A DNA stretch of 64,000 nucleotides from Chroococcidiopsis sp. TS-821 (GTDB lineage Bacteria; Cyanobacteriota; Cyanobacteriia; Cyanobacteriales; Chroococcidiopsidaceae). The stretch covers positions 1,178,001-1,242,000 of the forward strand of contig NZ_MVDI01000001.1 in NCBI RefSeq assembly GCF_002939305.1. The letters run 5' to 3'. Positions 45,403-54,703 of this stretch are shown here, in pieces; the first letter of the stretch is position 1; each line of letters begins with the position of its first letter. Made by a program: the position numbers and the translations under genes. Below the pieces are notes generated by a model, which had not been told where the DNA came from, ran no database searches, and was given only the letters and a program-made list of their open reading frames with translations.

Positions 45403-47403
45403 ATGACCTACTCCCCCTCACAGCGGCGTGCCCTGATCGTCAAAAATGACTTTTCTCCTTTCGGCAATAAGGTAGTTGAGTCGGGGTATGTCAGTAATGA
45501 ACAGATGCAGCAAGCTCTGAGCGAAAGTCGTAAATCCAAAAGACCTATTATCGAAGTTCTAGAATCGCTGACTGGGCGTCAACTCTCACCCGACTTACTG
45601 CGGTTTTATAAAAAACAGCAACTTTTTGAACTCAAAATTGTCTACGGAGTTGAATTTATTGACCCTGAAATCAATCAAATTGCTACTAATCAAGTCGCAA
45701 ATTTAATTGATACATTGATTCCAGTGGAGATATGCCGCCGTTTTCAATTAATGCCTTTATCCCAAACTGCCGATCCTCCTGCAGTGTTAGTGGCGATGGT
45801 CGATCCCGATCATCTTGAAGCTCAGGATAATTTAAGTCGCATTCTCCGTCCTAAAGGTTTAGGATGGCAACGCATCGGAATTGCGCAAGACGACTTTCAG
45901 CAGTTATTTGCTAAATACCTCGACGCCCAAGTTGAACAGCAAAAGCAGAAAGAATTACAAAAATCGGTAGATGTTCAATCGGAAATCGAAGGTTTAGAAG
46001 GTTTTGATTTACAAAATGCTCACGATGAGGTAGAAGCCGATTTAGGCGCGGCGATTCAAAATGCTGAAGCCGCTCCGGTCATTGCTTTAGTCAATAAAAT
46101 TCTGGTTAAAGCACTGCAAGAAAAAGTTTCAGACATTCATATCGAACCGCAAGAAGAATATCTCAGAATTCGCTTTCGCAAGGATGGCGTTTTACGTCAA
46201 GCGTTCGATCCCTTGCCTAAGAAAATTGTTGCTGCGGTTGTCGCGCGTTTTAAAATTATTTCAGACTTGGACATCGCTGAACGGAGGATGCCCCAAGATG
46301 GAAGAATTCGGCGCGTATTTGAAGGACGTAAAGTCGATTTTCGCGTAAGTACGTTACCGAGTCGTTATGGTGAAAAAGTTGTCTTGCGAATTTTAGATAA
46401 CTCAGCAACTCAACTCGGTTTAGATAAGCTCATCAGCGATGAAGAAAGTTTGCAAATTGTCCGCGAAATGGCGAGTCGTCCTTTCGGATTACTGTTAGTC
46501 ACAGGACCAACAGGTTCGGGAAAATCAACGACTTTGTATTCGATCTTGGCAGAACGTAACGAGCCAGGAGTCAACATTAGTACTGCGGAAGATCCTATTG
46601 AGTATTCATTGCCAGGGATTACTCAGGTACAGGTGATTCGCGACAAAGGGATGGATTTTGCCTCGATTTTGCGGTCATTTCTGCGGCAAGATCCGGATGT
46701 GATTCTTGTGGGCGAGACACGCGATCGCGAAACTGCTAAAACCGCGATTGAGGCTGCATTAACAGGACACCTAGTATTGACAACACTCCACACAAATGAT
46801 GCTGCAGGTGCGATCGCTCGTTTGGATGAAATGGGAGTTGAGCCGTTTATGGTTTCAGGAGCCTTACTTGGTGTTGTAGCCCAGCGTTTAGTAAGGCGTG
46901 TTTGTTCCGCTTGTCGCATTCCCTATAAACCATCTCCTCAGGAATTAGCGCGCTTTGGCTTAACCAGCTCGCAAGACGCTGGCGTGACCTTTTACAAAGC
47001 AAAAACTCTACAGCCTGAAGAAATTGCGACTGCTAAGAATCAAGGTGAACTTTGTCCTGAATGTAACGGTGTTGGTTACAAGGGACGTTGTGGGGTATAT
47101 GAAGTCATGCGGATTAACCAGCGGCTGCAAACTTTAATTACCGAAGGCGCACCTACTGAACGCATTAAAGAAGTCGCAGTTGAAGATGGGATGAAGACCT
47201 TACTGTCATATAGCCTTGACCTTGTGCGTCGAGGTTTCACCACACTCGAAGAAGTTGAGCGCGTGACTTTTACGGATTCTGGTTTAGAAGCAGAACTCAA
47301 AGCCAAACGTAAAAGTTCTTTAGAATGTCGCACTTGTAGCGCCGAGTTACAACCAGAGTGGCTAGAATGTCCCTACTGTATGACACCACGTTTTCAGGAA
47401 TAG
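45403..47403 (+). CDS. pilB: Type IV pilus extension ATPase PilB
   Basis: PilB powers pilus assembly. Its 666 residues include an N-terminal GspE/MshE region (residues about 15-170), a linker, and the ATPase: GPTGSGKSTTLYSIL (Walker A), the Asp box with EDPIEYSLPGITQVQV, and the Walker B region with RQDPDVILVGETRD. A zinc motif (CSACRIPYKP and CPECNGVGYKGRCG) is present. The C-terminus also carries an added four-cysteine unit, CRTCSAELQPEWLECPYC, near residues 642-660. In cyanobacteria PilB serves motility and DNA uptake. It is followed by pilT and pilC. Confidence 0.95.
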   Translation: MTYSPSQRRALIVKNDFSPFGNKVVESGYVSNEQMQQALSESRKSKRPIIEVLESLTGRQLSPDLLRFYKKQQLFELKIVYGVEFIDPEINQIATNQVANLIDTLIPVEICRRFQLMPLSQTADPPAVLVAMVDPDHLEAQDNLSRILRPKGLGWQRIGIAQDDFQQLFAKYLDAQVEQQKQKELQKSVDVQSEIEGLEGFDLQNAHDEVEADLGAAIQNAEAAPVIALVNKILVKALQEKVSDIHIEPQEEYLRIRFRKDGVLRQAFDPLPKKIVAAVVARFKIISDLDIAERRMPQDGRIRRVFEGRKVDFRVSTLPSRYGEKVVLRILDNSATQLGLDKLISDEESLQIVREMASRPFGLLLVTGPTGSGKSTTLYSILAERNEPGVNISTAEDPIEYSLPGITQVQVIRDKGMDFASILRSFLRQDPDVILVGETRDRETAKTAIEAALTGHLVLTTLHTNDAAGAIARLDEMGVEPFMVSGALLGVVAQRLVRRVCSACRIPYKPSPQELARFGLTSSQDAGVTFYKAKTLQPEEIATAKNQGELCPECNGVGYKGRCGVYEVMRINQRLQTLITEGAPTERIKEVAVEDGMKTLLSYSLDLVRRGFTTLEEVERVTFTDSGLEAELKAKRKSSLECRTCSAELQPEWLECPYCMTPRFQE

Positions 47404-47513
47404 TACGAACAACCCAGAACTATTGTCGTGGAAACCTTATTTTAACGCTAACCCCTGACCCCAACCTCTGACTTTTGCTATAGTCACCTACTTAAACACC
47501 AGGAGATGATTTT

Positions 47514-48650
47514 ATGGATTACATGATTGAAGACCTCATGGAGCAGGTTATTGCTTGTGGCGGCTCCGATTTACATATTTCTGCTGGTTTACCGCCTTAT
47601 ATTCGCATTAGTGGCAAGCTGACTCCTACAGAGTACGAACCACTAACAGCAGAACAATGCCAGCGGTTGATTTTTACGATGCTCAATAATACGCAGCGCA
47701 AACATCTCGAGCAAAATTGGGAACTTGATTGCTCTTATGGAGTGCGAGGGTTAGCCCGCTTTCGTGTCAATGTCTACAAAGATCGCGGAACATATGCGGC
47801 TTGTTTGCGCGCGCTGTCTTCTCAAATTCCCAGCATGGAAGCTTTGAAGCTACCAGATATTGTGCGAGAAGTTTCTGAAAAACCACGCGGATTAGTTTTA
47901 GTTACGGGTCCCACAGGTTCTGGTAAGTCAACAACATTGGCGTCAATGATCAATAACATTAACATGACGCGCTCGGAACATATATTAACGATCGAAGACC
48001 CGATTGAATTTGTTTACGAACCAATTAAAAGCCTAATTCACCAGCGTCAAATCGGTGAAGACACTAAAAGTTTTGCTAATGCTTTAAGAGCTGCCTTACG
48101 TGAAGATCCTGATGTAATTCTTGTCGGTGAAATGCGCGACTTAGAAACAATTTCGCTGGCAATTTCTGCGGCAGAAACAGGTCATTTAGTATTTGGTACA
48201 TTGCATACAAGTTCTGCTGCACAGACAGTTGACCGGATGGTTGATGTCTTTTCGCCTGAACAACAACAGCAAATCCGCGTTCAGTTATCTAACTCGCTCG
48301 TAGCCGTATTTAGTCAAACGCTAGTACCGCGTAAAAACCCAAAACCAGGTGAATTTGGTAGAGTTATGGCGCAGGAAATTATGATTGTGACTCCAGCGAT
48401 CGCTAACTTGATTCGCGAAGGTAAAACATCTCAAATCTACTCAGCGATTCAAACAGGGGGAAAATTAGGAATGCAAACGCTAGAAAAAGTTCTCGCAGAT
48501 TTATATAAAGCAGGAACTATTTCTTTAGAGGCAGCAATGTCTAAAACATCAAAACCTGACGAGTTACAGCGCCTAATTGGTGGTAATATACCAGCAGCGC
48601 AGGCAACGCCGGCTAGACCAGGTTCGAGTAAACCCGTACTTGTAAATTAA
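47514..48650 (+). CDS. pilT: Type IV pilus retraction ATPase PilT
   Basis: PilT depolymerises pili, which drives twitching motility. The 378-residue protein has GPTGSGKSTTLASM (Walker A), ILTIEDPIEFVY (Asp box), DPDVILVGEMRD (Walker B), and the conserved PilT AIRNLIRE-type motif as TPAIANLIREGKTSQIYSAI near residue 290. The start ATG at 47514 has AGGAG eight bases upstream. It lies 110 bases after pilB. Confidence 0.96.
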   Translation: MDYMIEDLMEQVIACGGSDLHISAGLPPYIRISGKLTPTEYEPLTAEQCQRLIFTMLNNTQRKHLEQNWELDCSYGVRGLARFRVNVYKDRGTYAACLRALSSQIPSMEALKLPDIVREVSEKPRGLVLVTGPTGSGKSTTLASMINNINMTRSEHILTIEDPIEFVYEPIKSLIHQRQIGEDTKSFANALRAALREDPDVILVGEMRDLETISLAISAAETGHLVFGTLHTSSAAQTVDRMVDVFSPEQQQQIRVQLSNSLVAVFSQTLVPRKNPKPGEFGRVMAQEIMIVTPAIANLIREGKTSQIYSAIQTGGKLGMQTLEKVLADLYKAGTISLEAAMSKTSKPDELQRLIGGNIPAAQATPARPGSSKPVLVN

Positions 48651-48885
48651 GTTTTTCGATCAATCATTAACTGCTAATAGTTCATTGATAATGACTTTGA
48701 AAAACTCTTGCTAATTGATATTCTAATTTGAGCTATTAGCTATTTATCTAAAATATAAAATATGGATAATTTTAGCTATGCAAAAATCTGACAGATAAGT
48801 TTTTAAATAAAATTATTTTGGTTAAAATTAGCTGCAAAGATTCTTAAATAGGAATTAAATTGTATTAGTCACTATATAATAAGCT

Positions 48886-50109
48886 ATGCCTACCTACGTT
48901 GCTAGTGTTAGAGACTCGAAAGGACAACTTAGAAAAGAGAAAATTACTGCCAACTCTCCAAGTGAGGCACGTTCAAGTTTAAGAAATCAAGGTTTGTTTA
49001 TTCAAGAAATTAAACAAGCTTCAGAGTTAGACCTGAGTAAAATTGACTTTCAGAAAATTACATTATTTTTATCAAAAGTCTCAGTTAAAGATAAAGCAGT
49101 ATTTTCAAGGCAATTTTCTGCATTAGTCAATGCTGGAGTAGCAATTGTAAGAAGCTTGAGTGTACTAGCAGAGCAGTGTTCTAATCCTAAACTCAAAAAA
49201 GCTTTATTAGAAATTAGTTCTGACGTGCAACAAGGGGTGAACCTTTCTGAAGCAATGCGCAAGCACCCTGATTGCTTTGATAATTTGTATGTCAGTATGG
49301 TTCAAGCTGGCGAAGTTGGTGGCGTCCTCGATGAAGTTTTAAATCGCTTATCTAAACTCCTTGAGGATATAGCACGGCTACAAAACCAAATTAAATCAGC
49401 ATTAGCTTATCCAGTTGTTGTGGGTTTATTAGCAATTGCTATCTTCATTGGAATGACAGTTTTCCTGATTCCAATTTTTGCGAATATATTTAAAGACTTG
49501 GGAACAGAACTTCCAGCATTGACACAATTTATGTTAGGTGTTAGTGCTTTTATTCAAGGTTTCTGGTGGATGATTCCGATTGTAATTGTTGTGCTTGGGT
49601 TTGCCTACCGTAACTACTACAGAACCCGAATTGGTAGAGAAACTATCGACCGTTTTTCTTTAAAAATGCCGCTATTTGGCGATTTAATTCAAAAGTCAGC
49701 AGTTGCACGTTTTAGTCGTACTTTCGGGGCTTTAACTCGTTCGGGAGTTCCCATTTTAACTGCTTTGGAGATTGTCCGAGATACCGCCGGAAATCAAGTT
49801 ATTGCCAATGCAGTAGATGCATCGCGACAAGATATTCAACAAGGGGGAATGATCAGTATTGCTTTGCAAAAAGAGCGCGTATTTCCACCGATGGCAATTC
49901 AGATGATTAGTATTGGCGAGGAAACCGGAGAACTCGATCAAATGCTGATGAAAGTTGCAGATTTCTACGAAGATGAAGTTGAGCAAGCAGTCAAAGCCTT
50001 GACAAGTATTTTAGAACCTATAATGATTGTTGTTTTAGGTGGTATGGTTGGCTTAATTTTGCTTTCTATGTATCTACCTATGTTTAAAGTGTTTGATAGT
50101 TTGGGTTAA
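48886..50109 (+). CDS. pilC: Type IV pilus inner-membrane platform protein PilC
   Basis: PilC is the polytopic membrane platform on which the ATPases act. The 407 residues show two repeated F domains (about 70-190 and 270-395), with membrane segments at about 172-195, 220-245 and 375-398. AGVAIVRSLSVLAEQCSNP and SGVPILTALEIVRDTAGNQ are the paired repeat motifs. Some 235 bases separate it from pilT, so it may have its own promoter. Confidence 0.95.
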   Translation: MPTYVASVRDSKGQLRKEKITANSPSEARSSLRNQGLFIQEIKQASELDLSKIDFQKITLFLSKVSVKDKAVFSRQFSALVNAGVAIVRSLSVLAEQCSNPKLKKALLEISSDVQQGVNLSEAMRKHPDCFDNLYVSMVQAGEVGGVLDEVLNRLSKLLEDIARLQNQIKSALAYPVVVGLLAIAIFIGMTVFLIPIFANIFKDLGTELPALTQFMLGVSAFIQGFWWMIPIVIVVLGFAYRNYYRTRIGRETIDRFSLKMPLFGDLIQKSAVARFSRTFGALTRSGVPILTALEIVRDTAGNQVIANAVDASRQDIQQGGMISIALQKERVFPPMAIQMISIGEETGELDQMLMKVADFYEDEVEQAVKALTSILEPIMIVVLGGMVGLILLSMYLPMFKVFDSLG

Positions 50110-50158
50110 ATCTACAGGAAATGCAAAAAGTCAGCTTTTCAAATTTTTCGCGCTAATC

Positions 50159-50728
50159 ATGACTATCAAACAAGTTCAATACGAAAGTTGCTTAGCTGAG
50201 TATGCAAATGTTACTGGTGCGATCGCGCTACTCAAGCAGTATCGATCTTACTTAGAAATGCTTCCTAGCTTGCGACGCGCTCATGAAAGTATTATTGCAA
50301 TTCCTTTACCGGTAGTACGGCTGCGCCAAAGTGCATATGACCATACTGAAATAACAGCAACGGCAACACAACTTCCTTGTGATGTTGCCATTTTAATGTG
50401 CGATCCTGAGTGGAAAATTAAAACTGGGGTCGAAATTATGATATTTGTGTATCGTCCATACGAAGATTTTTCTGACTTGCTCAAGCGCTGGCGACAAACG
50501 CAAGTTTTACTTGATAAAGACTATGAATGGATTTTACCTTCTTCTTACCAACATATTTTGAACGAAGGAGCTAATAAGCTTTATCCTTTATTTGTTATTT
50601 TCAATGAAACTCCAGACCGCATTAAGCTAGGGCTACAAGGAGCAAGTTTACCCTTTATTATTGAAACTCCTTCTAGACAAACAGATGAAGTAACAAATGA
50701 TTTATTGTCATCAATGCCACCTGAATAG
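50159..50728 (+). CDS. Hypothetical protein downstream of pilC
   Basis: A 189-residue soluble protein with no signal peptide or membrane segment. It has LAEYANVTGAIALLKQYRSY near the start, then a beta-rich central region (ATQLPCDVAILMCDPEWKIK, MIFVYRPYEDFSDLLKRW). I do not recognise the family. The ATG at 50159 lies 49 bases after the pilC stop, and the coding frame continues upstream without a better start. Same-strand placement allows co-expression with pilC, but no functional link is proven. Its 3' end is six bases from the convergent bioB. Confidence 0.6.
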   Translation: MTIKQVQYESCLAEYANVTGAIALLKQYRSYLEMLPSLRRAHESIIAIPLPVVRLRQSAYDHTEITATATQLPCDVAILMCDPEWKIKTGVEIMIFVYRPYEDFSDLLKRWRQTQVLLDKDYEWILPSSYQHILNEGANKLYPLFVIFNETPDRIKLGLQGASLPFIIETPSRQTDEVTNDLLSSMPPE

Positions 50729-50734
50729 ACAGAA

Positions 50735-51772
50735 TCAAGCAGAAGCGATAAATTTAAATGATTCAGCTTCCAGCGGAGAACCGTCAGGGGCTTCAATGAC
50801 AAACCCAGCATCGCGAATCATTTCTAGATCGCTATGACTTGCTTGTCCTGGAGTCGTTAAATAATCACCAATAAAGATTGAATTGGCTGGATAAAGTCCT
50901 AAAGGTTGCAGCGATCGCAAATGAACTTCTCTACCGCCAGCTATTCTGATTTCTTGTGAGGGAAGCACAAAGCGAAATAAACACAATACCCGCAGACAAC
51001 GACGCGGATTCAATTCTTGAATCTTTTCAAACGGCGTTCCTGGAATCGGAATCAAAAAATTTAACGGAACACTTGTAACGTTTAATTCCCGTAAGGAAAA
51101 TGCTAAATCGATGACATCATCATCCGACTCTCCCATTCCAATGATTCCACCCGAACAGGTTGTGATACCTGCAGCTTTGACATTCTCTACTGTCGCGACG
51201 CGATCGCCAAACGTATGCGTCGTACAAATTTGCGAGTAGTAATCGTCAGACGTATTCAAATTATGATTGACGCGATCTACCCCGACTTCTGCCAAACGCC
51301 GCGTTTGCTCTTGTGTCAACAACCCAAGACACGCACAAATTTTTAGGTCATAGTTGGCTTTCACCGCTTGTACAGCCTCCAAAACCTGTGCAAACACTCG
51401 TTCGCTAGGAGAACGCCCTGAAATGACCATGCAGAAAGTTCCCGCTTGCAATTTCTTTGCCTGCGCAGCAGCGTCTAGAATTTTTTCTTTAGCAAGGAGA
51501 GGGTACTTCTCAATTTCAGCAGTAGAAATCTTCGATTGCGAACAATAATGACAATCTTCTGGACAAAGCCCACTTTGAGCGTTCAGGAGAAAATGCAACC
51601 GGACGCGGTTTTCCCAGTAATGATAGCGCACGCGATAGGCAGCAGCGAGTTGATCGAGCAATGAACTATCAGGCGCATTGAGTACCGCCCGTGCGGCTTC
51701 ACGCGTTAGTAGTTCTCCAGCCAAAGCGCGATCGGCAAGTTCGTTCCAATTAAGTGCAGCAGATTTCAGCAT
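50735..51772 (-). CDS. bioB: Biotin synthase
   Basis: BioB is a radical SAM enzyme that inserts sulfur into dethiobiotin. The 345-residue protein has the cluster motif [11 protein letters not shown] near residues 68-78 and the later [21 protein letters not shown] and conserved [10 protein letters not shown]. It is encoded 63 bases after bioA on the minus strand, so the two are likely one transcript. bioD and bioF are not present in the window. Confidence 0.96.
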   Translation of the reverse strand: MLKSAALNWNELADRALAGELLTREAARAVLNAPDSSLLDQLAAAYRVRYHYWENRVRLHFLLNAQSGLCPEDCHYCSQSKISTAEIEKYPLLAKEKILDAAAQAKKLQAGTFCMVISGRSPSERVFAQVLEAVQAVKANYDLKICACLGLLTQEQTRRLAEVGVDRVNHNLNTSDDYYSQICTTHTFGDRVATVENVKAAGITTCSGGIIGMGESDDDVIDLAFSLRELNVTSVPLNFLIPIPGTPFEKIQELNPRRCLRVLCLFRFVLPSQEIRIAGGREVHLRSLQPLGLYPANSIFIGDYLTTPGQASHSDLEMIRDAGFVIEAPDGSPLEAESFKFIASA

Positions 51773-51835
51773 AAGAAGAGGTCGGAGGTCAGAGATTATG
51801 GTGAAAACAGAGGCAATAATTCTGATTGACCATTG

Positions 51836-53140
51836 CTATATGATAGTATCAAGTACGCGACGGATTGCTTGATAAATTGATTCAAGTTGCTCTGAGGTAA
51901 TGCAGTAAGGTGGCATTAAGTAAAGCGTGTTACCTAGAGGGCGTAAGAGAAATCCTTCTGCTAGGAACCTTTTTTTGAGGATTGGCGCGATCGCATTAAA
52001 ATACCCGCTCTCACTATCCGTAACAATGTCCATCGCGGCGATCGTTCCACAAGTGCGGACTTTATTGATTTTGGGATGATTTTGTAAGTATTTTTCTAGA
52101 TAGCAACGATGCTGCTGTTCCAGATGGCGAAAACTAAGGTTTTGTTCTAGCAACTCTAAAGACGCAACGCCTGTAGCACAAGCTAACGGATTTCCTGTGT
52201 ATGAATGACCGTGAAAGAACGTTTTACTGATATCATCGCTGTAAAACGCGCGATAAATATCTTCTGTTGCAACGGTTACAGCCAAAGGTAAGCAGCCGCC
52301 GGATAAACCTTTTGATAAACAAATAATATCCGGTGCGGTTTCGGCTTTTAAGCAAGCAAATAATTCGCCAGTACGCCCGAAGCCTGTCATCACCTCATCA
52401 TAAATGACCAGTACGCCAAACGACTGCGCTAGGTTTTCTAAAGCTTGTAAAAACTGTGGACGACATATGCGCATTCCCCCCGCACCTTGTACCAGTGGTT
52501 CGATAAAAATACCTGCGTACCGCGTGGGATTTTGCTTAAGAAGACGCGTCAGGATCTCTAGAGTCTGTGCTTCACGCACTTCGACATCGGTATCATCGTC
52601 AAACGTAGCAGGGAAAGGCACAAGCTCCGTCGAGAACATTAACCGTCGAAAAGGCTGTTCCCAGGGTGAATTACCTGCGATCGACATTGCTCCTATCGTA
52701 TCGCCGTGATATCCACCTTCAAAGCTAATAAACGTCGTGCGATCGCTTTCTCCTTGATTAAACCAATATTGATAAGCCATTTTCAGCGCGACTTCCATCG
52801 CGGTTGAGCCATTATCAGAAAAAAATACTCGCGTCAGCCGTTTTGGTAGATGCTGAAGTAATTTCCTCGCTAGCTGCTCGGCGGGTTCGTGCGTAAAACC
52901 TGTAAAAATGACGTGTTCTAAGGCTTGAGCTTGTTTGTAGAGCGCTTCAGCTAGTACAGGATGTCCGTGTCCGTGAATCGTTACCCACCAACTGGAAATA
53001 CAATCCATAATTTGGCGTCCATCTTCAAGTTCGAGCATCACTCCATGTCCCTTGACGACTTTCAAAGGCGGCGGTGCAGTTTTCATTTGGGTGAATGGTT
53101 GCCAAATCGGAGAATGATAAATTTCTTCAATGCTGCTCAT
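51836..53140 (-). CDS. bioA: Adenosylmethionine-8-amino-7-oxononanoate aminotransferase
   Basis: BioA makes 7,8-diaminopelargonic acid, an intermediate of biotin synthesis, with SAM as amino donor and PLP as cofactor. The 434-residue protein shows ISSWWVTIHGHGHP near residue 45, FSDNGSTAMEVALKMA (PLP site) near 105, DEVMTGFGRTG near 235 and the PLP lysine in CLSKGLSGGCLPLAV near residue 263. I start at the ATG at 53140; the TTG at 53152 is an alternative. It is upstream of bioB. Confidence 0.95.
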   Translation of the reverse strand: MSSIEEIYHSPIWQPFTQMKTAPPPLKVVKGHGVMLELEDGRQIMDCISSWWVTIHGHGHPVLAEALYKQAQALEHVIFTGFTHEPAEQLARKLLQHLPKRLTRVFFSDNGSTAMEVALKMAYQYWFNQGESDRTTFISFEGGYHGDTIGAMSIAGNSPWEQPFRRLMFSTELVPFPATFDDDTDVEVREAQTLEILTRLLKQNPTRYAGIFIEPLVQGAGGMRICRPQFLQALENLAQSFGVLVIYDEVMTGFGRTGELFACLKAETAPDIICLSKGLSGGCLPLAVTVATEDIYRAFYSDDISKTFFHGHSYTGNPLACATGVASLELLEQNLSFRHLEQQHRCYLEKYLQNHPKINKVRTCGTIAAMDIVTDSESGYFNAIAPILKKRFLAEGFLLRPLGNTLYLMPPYCITSEQLESIYQAIRRVLDTII

Positions 53141-53490
53141 AAAAAAATTCAAGTTTTCTCACTAGAAAAGCCGTTAATAATCAGGAAAAATTAGAAAATA
53201 CGACTCAATTCATGCTTTTTAGCTTCTACGCACGAGCTACTCGCTACTTAATTCTTACTTGACTGCTGCGGTTAGTTAAGCGAAACTGACAATAATTGAT
53301 GTAAGGCTTCATCATATTGCTAAATTTTGTTAATTTTTTATTCTCTATAATTCGATAGATGAAACATTATTTAGCAATAGAGATAGTGAGGAGAGAGACT
53401 GGTAAGCATAAATGCTTACAAATAGCAACGAGCAGCCGATACAGTGTCGCTGCAAAATTATAAATAAAGCTATGGTGATTAGCTAGAAGT
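53141..53490. other. Intergenic region between divergent bioA and the DUF2997 gene
   Basis: This gap is divergent. It is AT rich, with a GAGCTACTCGCTACTTAA repeat-like patch near 53226 and a perfect inverted repeat at 53402-53419. No other gene-like content is seen. Confidence 0.45.
53402..53419. promoter_or_regulatory. Perfect palindrome upstream of DUF2997-Ycf35-ferredoxin operon
   Basis: GTAAGCAT-AA-ATGCTTAC is an eight-pair inverted repeat 72 bases before the DUF2997 start codon. Its spacing does not match the NtcA consensus GTA-N8-TAC. It may be a repressor site or a leader hairpin; nothing in the sequence decides between these. Confidence 0.45.
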
Positions 53491-53700
53491 ATGGAAACGC
53501 TAGAGTTTGTGATTTATCCCGATGGTCGCGTACAGGAAAAAGTTTCCGGTATTGTCGGAGCAACCTGTACCGAAGTAACAGCGGCAATCGAAGCAGAACT
53601 GGGGCAAGTCGTCAGTCACCAGCCAAGCTCAGAATTTTATAATGCAGTACAACACCAATCTACAGTTGCAACAACCCAAGCTAGCTTTAGCGAGTGGTAA
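53491..53700 (+). CDS. DUF2997 family protein
   Basis: A 69-residue protein. The first 45 residues (LEFVIYPDGRVQEKVSGIVG, CTEVTAAIEAELG) match the DUF2997 family seen next to Ycf35/DUF1257 genes in cyanobacteria. The function is unknown. It is the first gene of a plus-strand group with the Ycf35-type gene and a ferredoxin. Confidence 0.8.
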   Translation: METLEFVIYPDGRVQEKVSGIVGATCTEVTAAIEAELGQVVSHQPSSEFYNAVQHQSTVATTQASFSEW

Positions 53701-53744
53701 CTTTTATTAACTAGTCCAGTTTGATTCAATTCACAGCTACTACA

Positions 53745-54131
53745 ATGTCACACTTTAGCCAAATCAAAACACAAATCCGTAATCTTTCATCGTTACAAGC
53801 TGCGCTCACTGATTTAGGCATTAATTGGAAATCTGGTCCTAGAGCAGTTCGAGGCTATCGCGGTCAAACTCGTAATGCCGAAATCACCATTGAGCAGGAG
53901 AATGGTTACGATGTCGGTTTTAGTTGGAATGGCAAAGAATACGAACTTGTTGCTGACTTGCAATATTGGCAGCAAGACCTCTCAGTCGAAGGTTTCTTGA
54001 AAAAAGTTACGCAGCGTTATGCCTATCACACAGTATTGAACGAAACCTCGCGCTTAGGTTTTCAGGTAGCAGAACAGCAACAAAACGAAGACGGTTCAAT
54101 TCGACTACTAGTACAGCGCTGGAGTGCGTAA
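53745..54131 (+). CDS. ycf35: Ycf35/DUF1257 family protein
   Basis: A 128-residue protein homologous to Ycf35, a gene kept in some algal plastid genomes. Typical features are SHFSQIKTQI at the start, the GYRGQTRNAEITI segment and the aromatic GFSWNGKEYELVADLQYW. I choose the ATG at 53745 because it opens the conserved region; the frame reaches back to 53721 without an ATG of that quality. The stop overlaps the ferredoxin ATG (TAATG), so the two are translated together. No activity is known. Confidence 0.85.
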   Translation: MSHFSQIKTQIRNLSSLQAALTDLGINWKSGPRAVRGYRGQTRNAEITIEQENGYDVGFSWNGKEYELVADLQYWQQDLSVEGFLKKVTQRYAYHTVLNETSRLGFQVAEQQQNEDGSIRLLVQRWSA

Positions 54132-54592
54132 TGTCTGATTTTATGCCGCCGGAGCAAGCACAATCTGGAGCAGTGCGATCGCACCTCGAACCCGAACTAG
54201 GTGGAATTTTTCGCGATGCACCTGAACGTTCAGGCTTAGAACCTGAGTTAGGAGGTGAACTGCGACAAAAAGGTGTTTATGTTGACGAAATCACCTGCAT
54301 TGGTTGCAAGCACTGCGCCCATGTTGCCCGCAACACCTTCTATATTGAACCAGATTACGGTCGTTCGCGCGTCGTCCGTCAAGACGGAGACTCAGAAGAG
54401 TTAATTCAGGAAGCAATTGACACGTGTCCAGTTGATTGTATCCATTGGGTTGACTACACCGAACTGAAAAAACTCGAAGAAGAGCGACAGTATCAAGTCA
54501 TCCCTATTGTTGGATACCCTGTAGAAGAAGCTGTTGTTGCTGCTCATCGGCGGCGTAAAAAGCGCCAAGCCCAGAAGAAGGCTCGATATTAA
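54131..54592 (+). CDS. 4Fe-4S ferredoxin with N-terminal extension
   Basis: A 153-residue ferredoxin with one predicted [4Fe-4S] cluster: C56-x2-C59-x2-C62 and C99-P (TCIGCKHCAH, DTCPVDCI). An extra Cys103 follows. The first 50 residues are an extension with a duplicated LEPELGG (residues about 19-25 and 36-42). The tail is basic (RRRKKRQAQKKARY). The ATG at 54131 overlaps the Ycf35 stop codon. Only one cluster is seen, so it is not a bacterial 2[4Fe-4S] type. Partner enzyme unknown. Confidence 0.85.
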   Translation: MSDFMPPEQAQSGAVRSHLEPELGGIFRDAPERSGLEPELGGELRQKGVYVDEITCIGCKHCAHVARNTFYIEPDYGRSRVVRQDGDSEELIQEAIDTCPVDCIHWVDYTELKKLEEERQYQVIPIVGYPVEEAVVAAHRRRKKRQAQKKARY

Positions 54593-54617
54593 TTGGAAAA
54601 AAGTGGTTTTATCTTAC

Positions 54618-54643
54618 AAAAGGCTGTTACGGCAGCCTTTTTT
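54618..54643 (+). terminator. Intrinsic terminator of the DUF2997-Ycf35-ferredoxin operon
   Basis: AAAAGGCTG (54618-54626) and CAGCCTTTT (54633-54641) form a perfect nine-pair hairpin with a TTACGG loop, followed by a T run. It lies 26 bases after the ferredoxin stop. Confidence 0.85.
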
Positions 54644-54703
54644 AGGCTTTGTAGAAGGCAGTAATAATTGACAAGTCGATCGCGCGATCGCGATTTTAAA
54701 CTT

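Noticed and set aside
53966-54130. Extending the ferredoxin gene upstream to 53966
   Set aside because: That sequence is the Ycf35 gene in another frame; the ATG at 54131 overlaps the Ycf35 stop, as in tight operons.
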